64,000 nt of DNA from Methanococcoides sp. LMO-2 (lineage in GTDB: Archaea > Halobacteriota > Methanosarcinia > Methanosarcinales > Methanosarcinaceae). Location of the stretch: positions 1 to 64,000 of the forward strand of contig NZ_JBCAUS010000006.1 in NCBI RefSeq assembly GCF_038432375.1, in the 5' to 3' direction. Positions 47,430 through 56,429 of the stretch are shown piece after piece; position 1 is the first letter of the stretch; every line of letters begins with the position of its first letter. The notes beneath the pieces are model-generated. The model was given only the letters and a program-made list of their open reading frames with translations, was not told the DNA's origin and did no database searches. The position numbers and the translations under genes were made by a program.

Positions 47430-47834
47430 ATGACTCAAACTAAGATACTGGTCGTAGAAGATGAAAAGATCGTTGCCCTGGGCATCAAGAAGATGCTGAA
47501 GAATATGGGATACCTTGTACCCAGCATCGCATCTTCCGGAAAAGAAGCCATCAGTAAAGCAGAGATCACATTTCCGGATCTCGTTTTGATGGACATCATG
47601 CTAAAAGGTGATATGGATGGTGTCGAAGCCGCTCAACAGATACGAGAGCGTTTCGATGTCCCGGTAGTCTACCTTACGGCATATTCTGATGAAAAGATAC
47701 TGGCCCGGGCTAAAAGGACAAAACCTTATGGTTATATCATAAAGCCTTTCGAGGAAAACAGTCTTCATACCACCATAGAACTTGCACTCCACAATTACAG
47801 AGTGGAAAAAGGACTTGAAGAAACGGAAGAATGA
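47430..47834 (+). CDS. Receiver-domain response regulator (no output domain)
   Basis: 134 aa from ATG 47430 (GAGAGG upstream), 10 nt after the kinase stop. Receiver motifs: VVEDEKIVALG, Asp in LVLMDIMLKGDMDG, Thr in YLTAYSD, Lys in IIKPFEENS. Lacks an output domain, so it presumably contacts another protein, perhaps the winged-helix regulator encoded two genes upstream. Similar in size and motifs to the receiver at 38574. Confidence 0.9.
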   Translation: MTQTKILVVEDEKIVALGIKKMLKNMGYLVPSIASSGKEAISKAEITFPDLVLMDIMLKGDMDGVEAAQQIRERFDVPVVYLTAYSDEKILARAKRTKPYGYIIKPFEENSLHTTIELALHNYRVEKGLEETEE

Positions 47835-47967
47835 TACGACCAGCTATTGGAGAATAATAAAAGAGAGTAAGGCTGACGATCAGTAGACCAGACAATAATA
47901 GTCGATTAGGTAGATCAGGTAGAAAAGGCTAAAAAAGCAGTTATGAAAAATAAACTAAAAGAGAAAA

Positions 47968-47992
47968 GCATCACAACATAAGGTTGCGATGC
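47968..47992 (-). terminator. Terminator of the aIF2gamma-S27ae operon
   Basis: On the minus strand a 10-bp stem GCATCGCAAC/GTTGTGATGC (one G-U pair, 5-nt loop) is followed by TTTTCTCTTTT, 13 nt after the rps27ae stop. Confidence 0.7.
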
Positions 47993-48004
47993 AAAATATC
48001 AAAA

Positions 48005-48154
48005 TTATTTCTTGAACTCAGTGTATCCGCACTTGCCACAGGTAAGTCTGTCCTTGTGGTCTGCGAGGTATACGCCATCGCCACAGCGTGGGCAGAACTG
48101 CCTGAGCCTTTCGAGGGAATCGCCATTTACCTTGTAGTAGTCTTTAACTGCCAT
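48005..48154 (-). CDS. rps27ae: 30S ribosomal protein S27ae (eS31)
   Basis: 49-aa zinc-ribbon ribosomal protein, begins [20 protein letters not shown], with the two pairs CPRCG and CGKCGY that bind zinc. It has the archaeal form without ubiquitin. Five nt after rps24e; last gene of the conserved operon. Confidence 0.95.
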   Translation of the reverse strand: MAVKDYYKVNGDSLERLRQFCPRCGDGVYLADHKDRLTCGKCGYTEFKK

Positions 48155-48159
48155 TGTAC

Positions 48160-48498
48160 TCACTCACTATCTTCTGCTGCTTCTTCAGCTTCTTCGGATG
48201 CTTCCTCTTCGACTTCAGGCTCTGGAAGTTCGTTCCTTTTAAGGACGTATTCCTTCTCGACTACCTTCATGCGATCTGCATCTTCATAGATCTTTGCGTA
48301 ACCCTCAGCTGCGGACATTCCGTAGCTGTTGTCGAACTTCTGGAGAATAACGAGCTCAAGTGGCACGTTAAGCATTGCAGCCAGCCTGTTCTTTACATCG
48401 ATCCTTGAAGGTGTTGCACCATCGAAGGTCGCAGCGAACTTCACTTCCCTTCTGTTGAGAAGTGCGTTGTTTTTGTCTTCTGTAATATTAATGTCCAT
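48160..48498 (-). CDS. rps24e: 30S ribosomal protein S24e (eS24)
   Basis: 112 aa from ATG 48498 with GGAGG at 48510-48506. Starts [19 protein letters not shown] and has an acidic C-terminal tail ([19 protein letters not shown]). The start overlaps the end of the DUF359 gene by 11 nt. Confidence 0.95.
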   Translation of the reverse strand: MDINITEDKNNALLNRREVKFAATFDGATPSRIDVKNRLAAMLNVPLELVILQKFDNSYGMSAAEGYAKIYEDADRMKVVEKEYVLKRNELPEPEVEEEASEEAEEAAEDSE

Positions 48499-49069
48499 GT
48501 AATATCCTCCGCACATTATTGAACTGTTCTTTATGATCTTGTTTTTCAAGAATTTTATCAAATAGATCTTTTATTTCTGCTTTTTTGGATTCTGTCATCC
48601 TTACAAGCATTACACCTTTATCAGGCTGGCCATACATTATAACCGACCCGATGGGCGCCATCATCATCGCAGGTAAAGCCGCAAGATCCTCTTCACCATT
48701 TACGAAGATCCGGACATTCCGATCAGACACTAACGCATCCCCGATCACAGATATCAACTCTTCGGTGATCACACCAGCAGGATTATCGACTGTTACTTCA
48801 GCAAAACCCTGATGTTTTGTACCATAGACAACCTGTGAGGATGCCGGTGCCCTTTTCGTCCTGTCATCCACGATCAGTATATCCGGAATGATGTTTGATT
48901 CGAGCAAGTGGAAAGTAGTAACATCACCCACAGATATAAGTTTTGTGGGGTTATCGAGATCCTTCACCGAGCTTCTGACGGCATCACCGCCAACACCCTC
49001 GTACAGGACACCAAAAGGTTTCCGGAAAAGAGGTCGAAGACTCTCCGGCAAAACGATCTCACAAACCAA
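48488..49069 (-). CDS. GTP-dependent dephospho-CoA kinase (DUF359)
   Basis: 193 aa of the DUF359 family, shown in Thermococcus to phosphorylate dephospho-CoA with GTP, the last step of archaeal CoA synthesis. Family signatures: [62 protein letters not shown]. Its placement between rpoE2 and rps24e is conserved in archaea. Confidence 0.9.
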   Translation of the reverse strand: MVCEIVLPESLRPLFRKPFGVLYEGVGGDAVRSSVKDLDNPTKLISVGDVTTFHLLESNIIPDILIVDDRTKRAPASSQVVYGTKHQGFAEVTVDNPAGVITEELISVIGDALVSDRNVRIFVNGEEDLAALPAMMMAPIGSVIMYGQPDKGVMLVRMTESKKAEIKDLFDKILEKQDHKEQFNNVRRILHGH

Positions 49070-49071
49070 GA

Positions 49072-49257
49072 TTAACGCACCTTCAAAGCATACTTATCGG
49101 CAACTGTCACACCGATCATCTCTGCGATCTTGGATCGTTGAGGATCAACAATGATGACAAGTCCGGTCCAGTCGTCGCTCAAGTTGCTTGAACCACATAC
49201 CGGGCAGGTCTGGCCTGTAACCAGCCTGTGACATTCACGACATACCTGTTCTACCAT
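49072..49257 (-). CDS. spt4: Transcription elongation factor Spt4 / RpoE''
   Basis: 61-aa zinc-binding protein, starts MVEQVCRECHRLVTG with a CxxC and CPVCGSSNLS pair. Partner of Spt5 on RNA polymerase. Start at ATG 49257 after CGGAGTG; the frame extends upstream into rpoE1 but without family similarity. Confidence 0.92.
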   Translation of the reverse strand: MVEQVCRECHRLVTGQTCPVCGSSNLSDDWTGLVIIVDPQRSKIAEMIGVTVADKYALKVR

Positions 49258-49274
49258 GATAGATACACTCCGGT

Positions 49275-49844
49275 TCACTCTTTAGATTCTTCAGATTTAG
49301 GCTTGCGTGCCTCTTCGAGCCATTCCAGCCTACCAAGAGCATGCTGACGCATGGTCAGACCGATCTTACTGTCCCTTGGTTCTCTTTCATTGGTGCTCAC
49401 CGCAACGATACGGGCACGTACCTTGTCACCTTCTGAAAGGGTACGTCCACCGGTCTTGCTCAGAAGCCTTCCATTCTTGCCGTCATATGACATGAAGTCA
49501 TCAGTGACCTGACTTACGTGCAACAGGCCGTCCATGGCACCTATGCTGACGAACGCGCCGAACTCAACGGTCTCGACTACCAGTCCCTCAATGACCTCCT
49601 GAAGCTGTGGGATGAATACAATAGCCTCGAAAACCGCATCATAATAGACTGCTCCGTCACCAACAAGGATGTGTCCCTCTCCAACTTCCTCAATATTCGT
49701 GACCGCAACAATTGCACCAAGTGTCTTATCGACCCTGCCCTCAAGTTTTTCCTTGAGTGCGTCCTTTACACTGACTCCTACATCCTCACCTAAAAGGCGG
49801 GGAGCCACACGGACAGTGTCCGCAAGTTTCATCCTTTTATACAT
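49275..49844 (-). CDS. rpoE1: DNA-directed RNA polymerase subunit E' (Rpo7)
   Basis: 189-aa stalk subunit of archaeal RNA polymerase. N-terminal tip domain (MYKRMKLADTVRVAPRLLGE) and C-terminal S1 domain (VVETVEFGAFVSIGAMDGLLH). It is complete and in the conserved operon order after the PIN gene. Confidence 0.95.
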   Translation of the reverse strand: MYKRMKLADTVRVAPRLLGEDVGVSVKDALKEKLEGRVDKTLGAIVAVTNIEEVGEGHILVGDGAVYYDAVFEAIVFIPQLQEVIEGLVVETVEFGAFVSIGAMDGLLHVSQVTDDFMSYDGKNGRLLSKTGGRTLSEGDKVRARIVAVSTNEREPRDSKIGLTMRQHALGRLEWLEEARKPKSEESKE

Positions 49845-49910
49845 ATCTCGATCTCCAATATGCCCTGCATTAATCTAAACTGCCACTATTATTGTAAATA
49901 TGAATGATGA

Positions 49911-50276
49911 TCATACAATATCCAAATGGTTCTTCTGGCGCAAACGTACAACGGTCACATCCACTTCCTTCAGACGTTCTATCAACCCGACATCATTCGT
50001 CAGGACCGCTGCCCCTGTATCAAGAGCAAGCTGGAGAATGACATCATCCGCACTTCCTGTGCGGTCCACAATAGTACATCTGTCAGCCAATGAAAGTGCA
50101 ACCTTTGCCGCTGTTTTGTTCTCACCTCTGTATCTTTTGATCAGAATCCCTATCTCATTTATGACCGCCTGAGGAACGATAAGCTCATCATAGCCCAGAC
50201 GCTTCAGTTCTGAGAAGATATCAACCCTGAACTGAACCGGGATCATCAAACCATTTGTATCTATTATAACCTTCAA
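49911..50276 (-). CDS. PIN-domain nuclease, FCF1/VapC-like
   Basis: 121-aa PIN domain: first Asp in [13 protein letters not shown], acidic residue in [10 protein letters not shown] and NDVGLIERL. The archaeal aIF2gamma operon commonly holds this gene, related to rRNA-processing factor Fcf1/Utp24, so a role in ribosomal RNA maturation is more likely than a toxin. No antitoxin gene is near. Overlaps the aIF2gamma stop by 4 nt (ATGA). Confidence 0.85.
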   Translation of the reverse strand: MKVIIDTNGLMIPVQFRVDIFSELKRLGYDELIVPQAVINEIGILIKRYRGENKTAAKVALSLADRCTIVDRTGSADDVILQLALDTGAAVLTNDVGLIERLKEVDVTVVRLRQKNHLDIV

Positions 50277-51505
50277 GCCTTAATGACTCCCACGCCTATA
50301 AGTCTCCAGCGTGAGCCGACACGCCTGCTGATAGCAACCATGGAACCAGGCTCTGCACACACCGGCCTCTTGAGCTTTGCCTCTGCGACATCTTCCCTGG
50401 CACTTGTTACAATACCAACAGTAGTAGCAGTTCCAACATTGAGCATCAATGGTTCGCTGGTCTTGATCTTACCGATCTCAATCGGTTCATCATCTGAAAT
50501 ACCTACCACACGCTCAAGAAGCTTCAGCTCCAGAGTAAATGAATCGTGGGTTGGTGGTAATGTGCCCGGTGCACCTGCAACCTGACCTGTCAGAGAATCA
50601 CTCTTTGTGATACTTGGGTCAAGTCCGGTACCCAATGCAAGCAGTCCGCCCGGAGTTGCCTCTTCGACCTTGTCCTTGCCGGCTGCGATCATATTGATAT
50701 TAGTATATATAGGCTCCCAGTGAATGGCATTCTCGCTCTCCACCTTGCGCCCCGGACGGATCTCAAGATCATCGCCTGAATGCAATGCACCTTCTGTAAG
50801 TGTTCCGCCAATAACACCGCCTGCGATCTTGTCGATTGGTGTTCCGGGTTTGTTGATATCAAAGGATCTTGCAATAAGCATATGTGCAGGCTTGTCAAGT
50901 TTCTGCACAGGTGTTGGAATTACCTCGTTCATCGCATCGATAAGCACATCGATGTTGATGTTCTGCTGTGCGGAGATCGGAATGATCGGTGCGTTCTCGG
51001 CAACCGTTCCCTTTACGAACTCCTTGATCTGGTGATAGTGTTCGATGACCTTCTCTTTTGGAACAAGGTCGATCTTGTTCTGGACAATGACGATATTCTC
51101 GATACCGATAATGTTCAGGGCCATAAGGTGCTCTTTTGTCTGTGGCTGCGGGCATTCCTCATTCGCAGCTATCACAAGGATAGCACCATCCATGATAGCA
51201 GCACCTGAAAGCATTGTAGCCATCAGAGTCTCGTGGCCAGGGGAATCCACAAAGGATACGGTCCTGACCTCCTCTGTCTTTTCACCACAGTGCTCACATT
51301 TCTTGGCTACAGTATAACACTGAGGTTCGGGGCAAGTTGGACACTTCCTGAAGGTAGTATCTGCATACCCTAACCTGATAGAAATACCACGCTTCAACTC
51401 TTCACTATGAGTATCGGTCCATACTCCTGATAACGCGCTTACAAGCGTCGTTTTCCCATGATCGACATGACCTACCATGCCAATATTAACACAAGGCTGA
51501 CTCAA
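50273..51505 (-). CDS. eif2g: Translation initiation factor aIF2, gamma subunit
   Basis: 410-aa GTPase that delivers Met-tRNAi. G1 [10 protein letters not shown] (about 11-20), zinc ribbon [21 protein letters not shown]3 [10 protein letters not shown]4 NKIDL, G5 SAQQN, then two beta-barrel domains. First gene of the operon aIF2gamma-PIN-rpoE1-spt4-DUF359-S24e-S27ae. Confidence 0.97.
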   Translation of the reverse strand: MSQPCVNIGMVGHVDHGKTTLVSALSGVWTDTHSEELKRGISIRLGYADTTFRKCPTCPEPQCYTVAKKCEHCGEKTEEVRTVSFVDSPGHETLMATMLSGAAIMDGAILVIAANEECPQPQTKEHLMALNIIGIENIVIVQNKIDLVPKEKVIEHYHQIKEFVKGTVAENAPIIPISAQQNINIDVLIDAMNEVIPTPVQKLDKPAHMLIARSFDINKPGTPIDKIAGGVIGGTLTEGALHSGDDLEIRPGRKVESENAIHWEPIYTNINMIAAGKDKVEEATPGGLLALGTGLDPSITKSDSLTGQVAGAPGTLPPTHDSFTLELKLLERVVGISDDEPIEIGKIKTSEPLMLNVGTATTVGIVTSAREDVAEAKLKRPVCAEPGSMVAISRRVGSRWRLIGVGVIKA

Positions 51506-51716
51506 TTTTTGATTTCCCTCCCTATCGGGCTAAAATAAAAGTGTGATCTAATATAATTACATAAGTTCAACGTAACTACTCTGAAGTTTGTGATACCATG
51601 TCATTCCTAATATATAAGTGATTTCAACCGTTACAATATTCCACCATACTTAATAGTGATGAAAAAAGCCTTGAAAACATCAGATAACAATGTGGAACCG
51701 GTAATAAAAAGAAAAT

Positions 51717-51739
51717 GATGAGTGAAAAGTTCACTCATC
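51717..51739 (-). terminator. Terminator of the exporter operon
   Basis: Perfect 10-bp stem GATGAGTGAA/TTCACTCATC (3-nt loop) overlapping the stop codon, followed on the minus strand by ATTTTCTTTTT. Confidence 0.75.
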
Positions 51740-52870
51740 CTTGCTGCTACCTGAAGCCCTGCTGCGGTATACTAAATAAGCACCGCCCGCAACAACTATG
51801 AGTATCACTGCGCCAATGATGATGCCAGTCATACCGGTACCACTGTCATTTGCAGATGCAGGAAGGACCTCCGTCTTGATCTTCACAGTATCCGAAATCC
51901 TGTCGTGTCCGTCAGTATCCTCGTACTTGATCTCACTGTTCAGTGCATATGCTTTTGCCACTGCGAGGTCGTCTACCTTCAGCCTGAACACTGCAACAGT
52001 GCTCTCACCGGCATCAAGTGTACCAAGGAACGCCTGGTCGTCCGTAGTACTGAAAGGATCTGCAGCACTTATTCTGACAGTAGCATCCTTTGCAGGAAGG
52101 TCACCAACGTTCTCAAAGGTAACATATAACAGACCTTCGGAATCAGGATAAAGTTCACCGGAAACATTAGTGACCTCGAACCTTGCCTCATCCTTCACGA
52201 ATATGTCAAAGGTGGTGTTCTGTGTACCCATATCATACCAGAGTCCGACCTCCATATTAGTAATTCCAAGATCTGTCTCATTGTCACCATTGATCTGTAC
52301 GTTCTTCTGGTATCCGTAATACAGGTCAAGGCGCATTGGGTAGCTTCCCGGTTCCGCGTTATTTGATATCTCGATATTGAAACTGACAGGAGAATCGGTC
52401 TTCTGACCTGTTACGAGGGTTCCTGCTTCCTGAGGACCGGACTTAACTTTAACAGCAGGATCAAGAGGTGTCAGGATCGCAACGATACCGATTGCTGTGG
52501 TCCTCTGGGACTCGTAGGACATCTCAGTACTTTGCAGTTTCTGTTCAAGAGCATCGAGATTGAAGTCATCCTCCTCTGACCTGAAACCAGTGATCAGACC
52601 TTTGTTCATAAGATCAAGGTTCAGCGTGACAGTATCACCGCGTTCGAACTCATTGTCGCCGAGAAGGGTCGCTGTCACATCCGGACCACCAAATACAGTA
52701 TAGTAATTCTCATCAAAATTGAAGAATTCTGGAAGTTCGGCGTTGGCTGCCGTGAACTCGCCATTCGATGGCAGTGTGGAAGATGCATGTACAGGTGCTG
52801 CAAAAAGCAACAGTACAGCAAGTAAGGCCATAACTGGCAAAGCGTATCTGGAATCTGTCATTTTAAACAT
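51731..52870 (-). CDS. Membrane-anchored surface protein (COG1361-type), B
   Basis: 379 aa. Signal peptide about 1-30 (ends PVHASS), extracellular beta-rich domains with CARDB-like features (VTFENVGDLPAKDATVRISA, GTLDAGESTVAVFRLKV), and a C-terminal membrane helix (about 348-368) before a short charged tail. Similar in layout and motifs (GxPDVTATLLG..FERGDTVTLNL) to the protein encoded just upstream, so the two are paralogues. Such proteins often accompany RND exporters in methanogens and may form the outer part of the complex. Confidence 0.75.
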   Translation of the reverse strand: MFKMTDSRYALPVMALLAVLLLFAAPVHASSTLPSNGEFTAANAELPEFFNFDENYYTVFGGPDVTATLLGDNEFERGDTVTLNLDLMNKGLITGFRSEEDDFNLDALEQKLQSTEMSYESQRTTAIGIVAILTPLDPAVKVKSGPQEAGTLVTGQKTDSPVSFNIEISNNAEPGSYPMRLDLYYGYQKNVQINGDNETDLGITNMEVGLWYDMGTQNTTFDIFVKDEARFEVTNVSGELYPDSEGLLYVTFENVGDLPAKDATVRISAADPFSTTDDQAFLGTLDAGESTVAVFRLKVDDLAVAKAYALNSEIKYEDTDGHDRISDTVKIKTEVLPASANDSGTGMTGIIIGAVILIVVAGGAYLVYRSRASGSSKDE

Positions 52871-52918
52871 AATTAGTCCTCTTCATAGTGTTAATTTGAT
52901 AAGTTTTCAATAAAAGTA

Positions 52919-54025
52919 TTACTTTTTTTCATCCTTCCTGCGTATCGTATTGTATCCCATGTAAGCTGCCACCAGAAGTATTCCTGCAAGTGCCAGCGTG
53001 GTGATGCTTATTCCGGCATCCCTTGACTTGAGCGGGACCTCAACAATAATGTTGTCCGAGAACTGGATCTCACCATCCTCATCACAATACTTTATCTCAC
53101 TGTCAATACCGTAATCCTTCTCCACAGCAGAGATCTCTGCAGCAATGTCGAATGATGCAGTCTTGCTATCCCCCGGTGCAATCGTACCAAGGTTCACAAT
53201 TGACCTATCCGAACTAAGCGGTTTCATAACAATTATGCGAGCAAAAGAATCAGTGGCCTCAACCTCACCAACATTTGTGTAAGTAACGTTGACGACACCT
53301 GACTGCCCGGATGTCAGCTCACCCTCTACATCGGACACAACAAACTTTGCACCCGGCTCGATCATAACAGGGATCTGAAGGGTCGTATTCCTTGTCTTGT
53401 AGAAGGTTGTGTGATCAAGATCAGGAATACCCAGTCTCACAGTGCTTCCATCGGTCATCTCCACTTGGCTCTGGAACTCATAATTGACAGGCAATAAGAG
53501 CATGTAAGTGCCAGCCGGTGCATTGTCGGAAATGGTAATGGTAAAGGACATCGGATTGTCCGGCAATACTCCAGGGTACAGGCTGTCAAGTGTCTGGATG
53601 CTCGTGGTCGGATCGACCTCTATATAATCTGTAGTCGATACCATCTCAGCCTTTAAGCCAAATGCAGTGGTCCTCAAGGACTCATATTCGATCTCTTTCA
53701 GGGACTTTGCATGATCACCATTGTTGGTATCAACATCAGTCTTGGCCTTGAAACCATACAATACACCCCTGTTCGAAAGGACAACGCGCAACTGAGCCGT
53801 CTCACCCCTCTCGAACTCAGGTGATCCCAGAACAGATGCATAAATATCGGGTTCACCATAGGCATCATAATAATTGGTAGAGAACTCATAGGTAGGCTGC
53901 AGGTACTCTTTCGCTCCTGCCACTGGAGATGCAGTGACCACGAACAAAGCCGCGATCAGCAGTACAGCCACCATGACCCCTGAATTCACATGTCTGTTTT
54001 TCTGTTTGTTTTTACAGTTAATCAA
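52919..54025 (-). CDS. Membrane-anchored surface protein (COG1361-type), A
   Basis: 368 aa. Signal peptide about 1-37 (VAVLLIAALFVVTASPVAGA), extracellular domain with YGEPDIYASVLGSPEFERGE and VNVTYTNVGEVEATDSFARI, C-terminal helix about 340-360 followed by RRKDEKK. The ATG overlaps the RND exporter stop by 4 nt, so it is made in step with the exporter. Function probably structural or ligand-capturing at the S-layer side. Confidence 0.75.
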   Translation of the reverse strand: MINCKNKQKNRHVNSGVMVAVLLIAALFVVTASPVAGAKEYLQPTYEFSTNYYDAYGEPDIYASVLGSPEFERGETAQLRVVLSNRGVLYGFKAKTDVDTNNGDHAKSLKEIEYESLRTTAFGLKAEMVSTTDYIEVDPTTSIQTLDSLYPGVLPDNPMSFTITISDNAPAGTYMLLLPVNYEFQSQVEMTDGSTVRLGIPDLDHTTFYKTRNTTLQIPVMIEPGAKFVVSDVEGELTSGQSGVVNVTYTNVGEVEATDSFARIIVMKPLSSDRSIVNLGTIAPGDSKTASFDIAAEISAVEKDYGIDSEIKYCDEDGEIQFSDNIIVEVPLKSRDAGISITTLALAGILLVAAYMGYNTIRRKDEKK

Positions 54026-56409
54026 AAGGCATCAGCCTCCGGGTCACTATTATGTTTTGTTAATTCTATCTTTTCTATAATATCATCGAATGATCCGTCA
54101 GGTATTATCTTTTTTGCCTTCCTCCTTTCACGGAAGTTATCGAGCAATACCATCACAGGCGGGAAGATCACAAATGTTGCAAACAGGGCAAGCCCCACAT
54201 CTATTACAGTGATAACACCAAAACTGCTGATGATATTGAAATCAGAAGCTATCAGTGCGCAAAAACCGAACAACGTTGTAAGCCCGGAAGTTATGATCGC
54301 TTTTCCGATCTTAACACCTGCTTCGGTCATTGCTTCTTCAGGAGTTGCACCTTTGCTCTTTTCCTCGAAGTAGCGCTCCATCATAAGTACGGCATACTCT
54401 GAGCCCACACCGAGGATCAGAGCCCCCAGTGTAGCTGTCATGGGAGTGTACTCCATGCCCATCAGATACATCAGTCCTCCGGACCAGCCCACAACCATGA
54501 ACATGGTCACCACCGGAACAAGGGCTTTGAGAAAATCACGGTATATGAGGAGCAAACCGCCGAATACTAGCCCCAGTCCAAGGTATGTCATGAAGACCCG
54601 GCCCGAAGTAAGGGCTCCGATGACCTCAATGAACACAACACTGTTTCCGGTGATCGTAGCGCTCATACCGGGAGGCGGGGCCATCCAGAGCATATCATCC
54701 CTTATAACGTCTGCCAGCAACTCGATACCTTCCATTCCAAGGCTTCCCATGGCATCCCCGATGTTCAGGTTGAGCAACAGCATGTTCTCGCCATACATGA
54801 AACGGTCCTTCTGCTGATCAGGCATCTGTTCATACAGTGACCTTATCTCAGCCTCACTTCCGGGGATCACACCATTGTTCATTGATTTAATGACGCTGGC
54901 CATGCTTTCCGCCCCAAGGACACTGTTCCGGTTGTCCACTTCATGAGCACTGAACTCATCCATCCATTTCAGGGTCTCAGGATCAGCAACATTGTCTGTT
55001 TTAACAATGATGTTCAACTGGTCCTCCCCACCCGTGATATCAGACAGGTGCTTCAGGTCCATCAATGCCGGCAGATCCTGCGGGACAAAGGTCTCCGTAT
55101 CTGTCTGAATAGGGACCTGGGTGTCCGCAGCCAGACCGCCTGCGCAGATAAGAACAGCAATTGATAGTATCATGAAAGGATGATTTATGGTGAAGTGGGT
55201 CGTACGCCCAAGCAACCTATCAAGAATATCCGGCCCGGACTCACCGGAAGTTTTGGATGATGATTTAGAATTGTTCTTACCTTTCAGGGAAAAGCTACCA
55301 AATTTCTCTTTACGTATGGACTGCATGTTGTCAAGTCCATATATCACGGTCACTCCTACGAACAGTGAGGCGAGGAAGCACATCACAATTCCTATGAGAA
55401 GCAGTTTTGCAAAGTCCTGTATCATAGGCACACTTGAGGTCACCAGGGAAAAGAAACCCAGTGCAGTAATGATAAGTGCGATCAATACTGCCGGACCGGT
55501 GTGCTTGATAGTATCCACCACAGCCTCTGCCGGAGTCTCACCACGCTCGAGCTCCTCCTCTATACGGTTGTGGAACTGTATGGCATAATCTATGCCCAAC
55601 CCTATCAATACAGGGAATGCTGCCATTGATACCATGGTCATCGGGATCTCCAGATAGCCCATGGCACCGAAGGTATAGATGATACCCAAAAGTACGATAG
55701 CAAGTGGCATCAATCTCCACCTGACATGGCCAAAAACAAGATACAGAACAATGATCATCAGGATGACTGAAAGTCCGAGAAGGACAGCCATACTGGACAT
55801 CATCGCATTGTTCATGGAGACCATGAATGCCGGATCCCCGGTTACTATTATATTATAATCAGGAGGGAACTCTGCCAGAGATACCGAGGTCTCGACCTCC
55901 CTCAAGATCTCCTGTTTCTGCTCATCGCTTACTGACCCTGCAATCTCAACATAGATAAGTGAATGAGTACCATCAGGCATCAATTCTGCAGGAACATAGT
56001 TGGTAATAAGAGATTCCAGTTCCATCCTGTCCTCAGGAAGTGCGGATTCACCGGTTAAAGCAAAATTGGCATCCCTGACAACTCCTGCAACACTTTGAAC
56101 ACTTACCACACCGGGTAGCGACGAAGACATTTTATCCAGCCGATCCATCGCCTGCAACAAAGCCGGATCGTTTACCTGACCATCCTCCACCATTACAACA
56201 ATGGCTTCCGTACCAAAGATGTTCATATAAAGGTGATCGAAATCCTGATACAATTGTGACGTCTTCTCAACAAATGTTTCAGTCCCCGATTCCATGGAAA
56301 TGTTCTGCGCACCCTGAGCAGAGACAAGGACAAATAATAATGCTACTATAATTATAGGGATAGTGTTGTTCTCAATAAAGATCCCCAGTTTTTCAAATAC
56401 ATTTTTTAT
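54022..56409 (-). CDS. RND superfamily exporter (MMPL/HAE3 type)
   Basis: 795 aa when read from ATA 56409, which lies 8 nt after GAGGAGG (56424-56418). The residues gained (KNVFEKLGIFIENNTIPIII and a membrane helix ending VLVSAQGAQN) are the expected N-terminus and first transmembrane helix of the family; the first ATG in frame (56295) would lack that helix and has no ribosome site. Two repeats of an extracellular loop plus six helices, with SSD-like GLGIDYAIQFHNRI and LGVGSEYAVLMMERYFEEK motifs carrying the proton-relay Asp/Glu. The substrate is unknown, possibly isoprenoid or other lipophilic compounds. Preceded by marR. Confidence 0.88.
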   Translation of the reverse strand: MKNVFEKLGIFIENNTIPIIIVALLFVLVSAQGAQNISMESGTETFVEKTSQLYQDFDHLYMNIFGTEAIVVMVEDGQVNDPALLQAMDRLDKMSSSLPGVVSVQSVAGVVRDANFALTGESALPEDRMELESLITNYVPAELMPDGTHSLIYVEIAGSVSDEQKQEILREVETSVSLAEFPPDYNIIVTGDPAFMVSMNNAMMSSMAVLLGLSVILMIIVLYLVFGHVRWRLMPLAIVLLGIIYTFGAMGYLEIPMTMVSMAAFPVLIGLGIDYAIQFHNRIEEELERGETPAEAVVDTIKHTGPAVLIALIITALGFFSLVTSSVPMIQDFAKLLLIGIVMCFLASLFVGVTVIYGLDNMQSIRKEKFGSFSLKGKNNSKSSSKTSGESGPDILDRLLGRTTHFTINHPFMILSIAVLICAGGLAADTQVPIQTDTETFVPQDLPALMDLKHLSDITGGEDQLNIIVKTDNVADPETLKWMDEFSAHEVDNRNSVLGAESMASVIKSMNNGVIPGSEAEIRSLYEQMPDQQKDRFMYGENMLLLNLNIGDAMGSLGMEGIELLADVIRDDMLWMAPPPGMSATITGNSVVFIEVIGALTSGRVFMTYLGLGLVFGGLLLIYRDFLKALVPVVTMFMVVGWSGGLMYLMGMEYTPMTATLGALILGVGSEYAVLMMERYFEEKSKGATPEEAMTEAGVKIGKAIITSGLTTLFGFCALIASDFNIISSFGVITVIDVGLALFATFVIFPPVMVLLDNFRERRKAKKIIPDGSFDDIIEKIELTKHNSDPEADAF

Positions 56410-56429
56410 GCTGGTAGCCTCCTCGTCCG

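Noticed and set aside
47984-48408. Plus-strand frames over rps27ae/rps24e
   Set aside because: Antisense shadows of ribosomal protein genes.
49911-50276. VapC toxin of a type II toxin-antitoxin pair
   Set aside because: No antitoxin gene adjoins it and it lies in the conserved aIF2gamma operon, where this PIN protein is usual.
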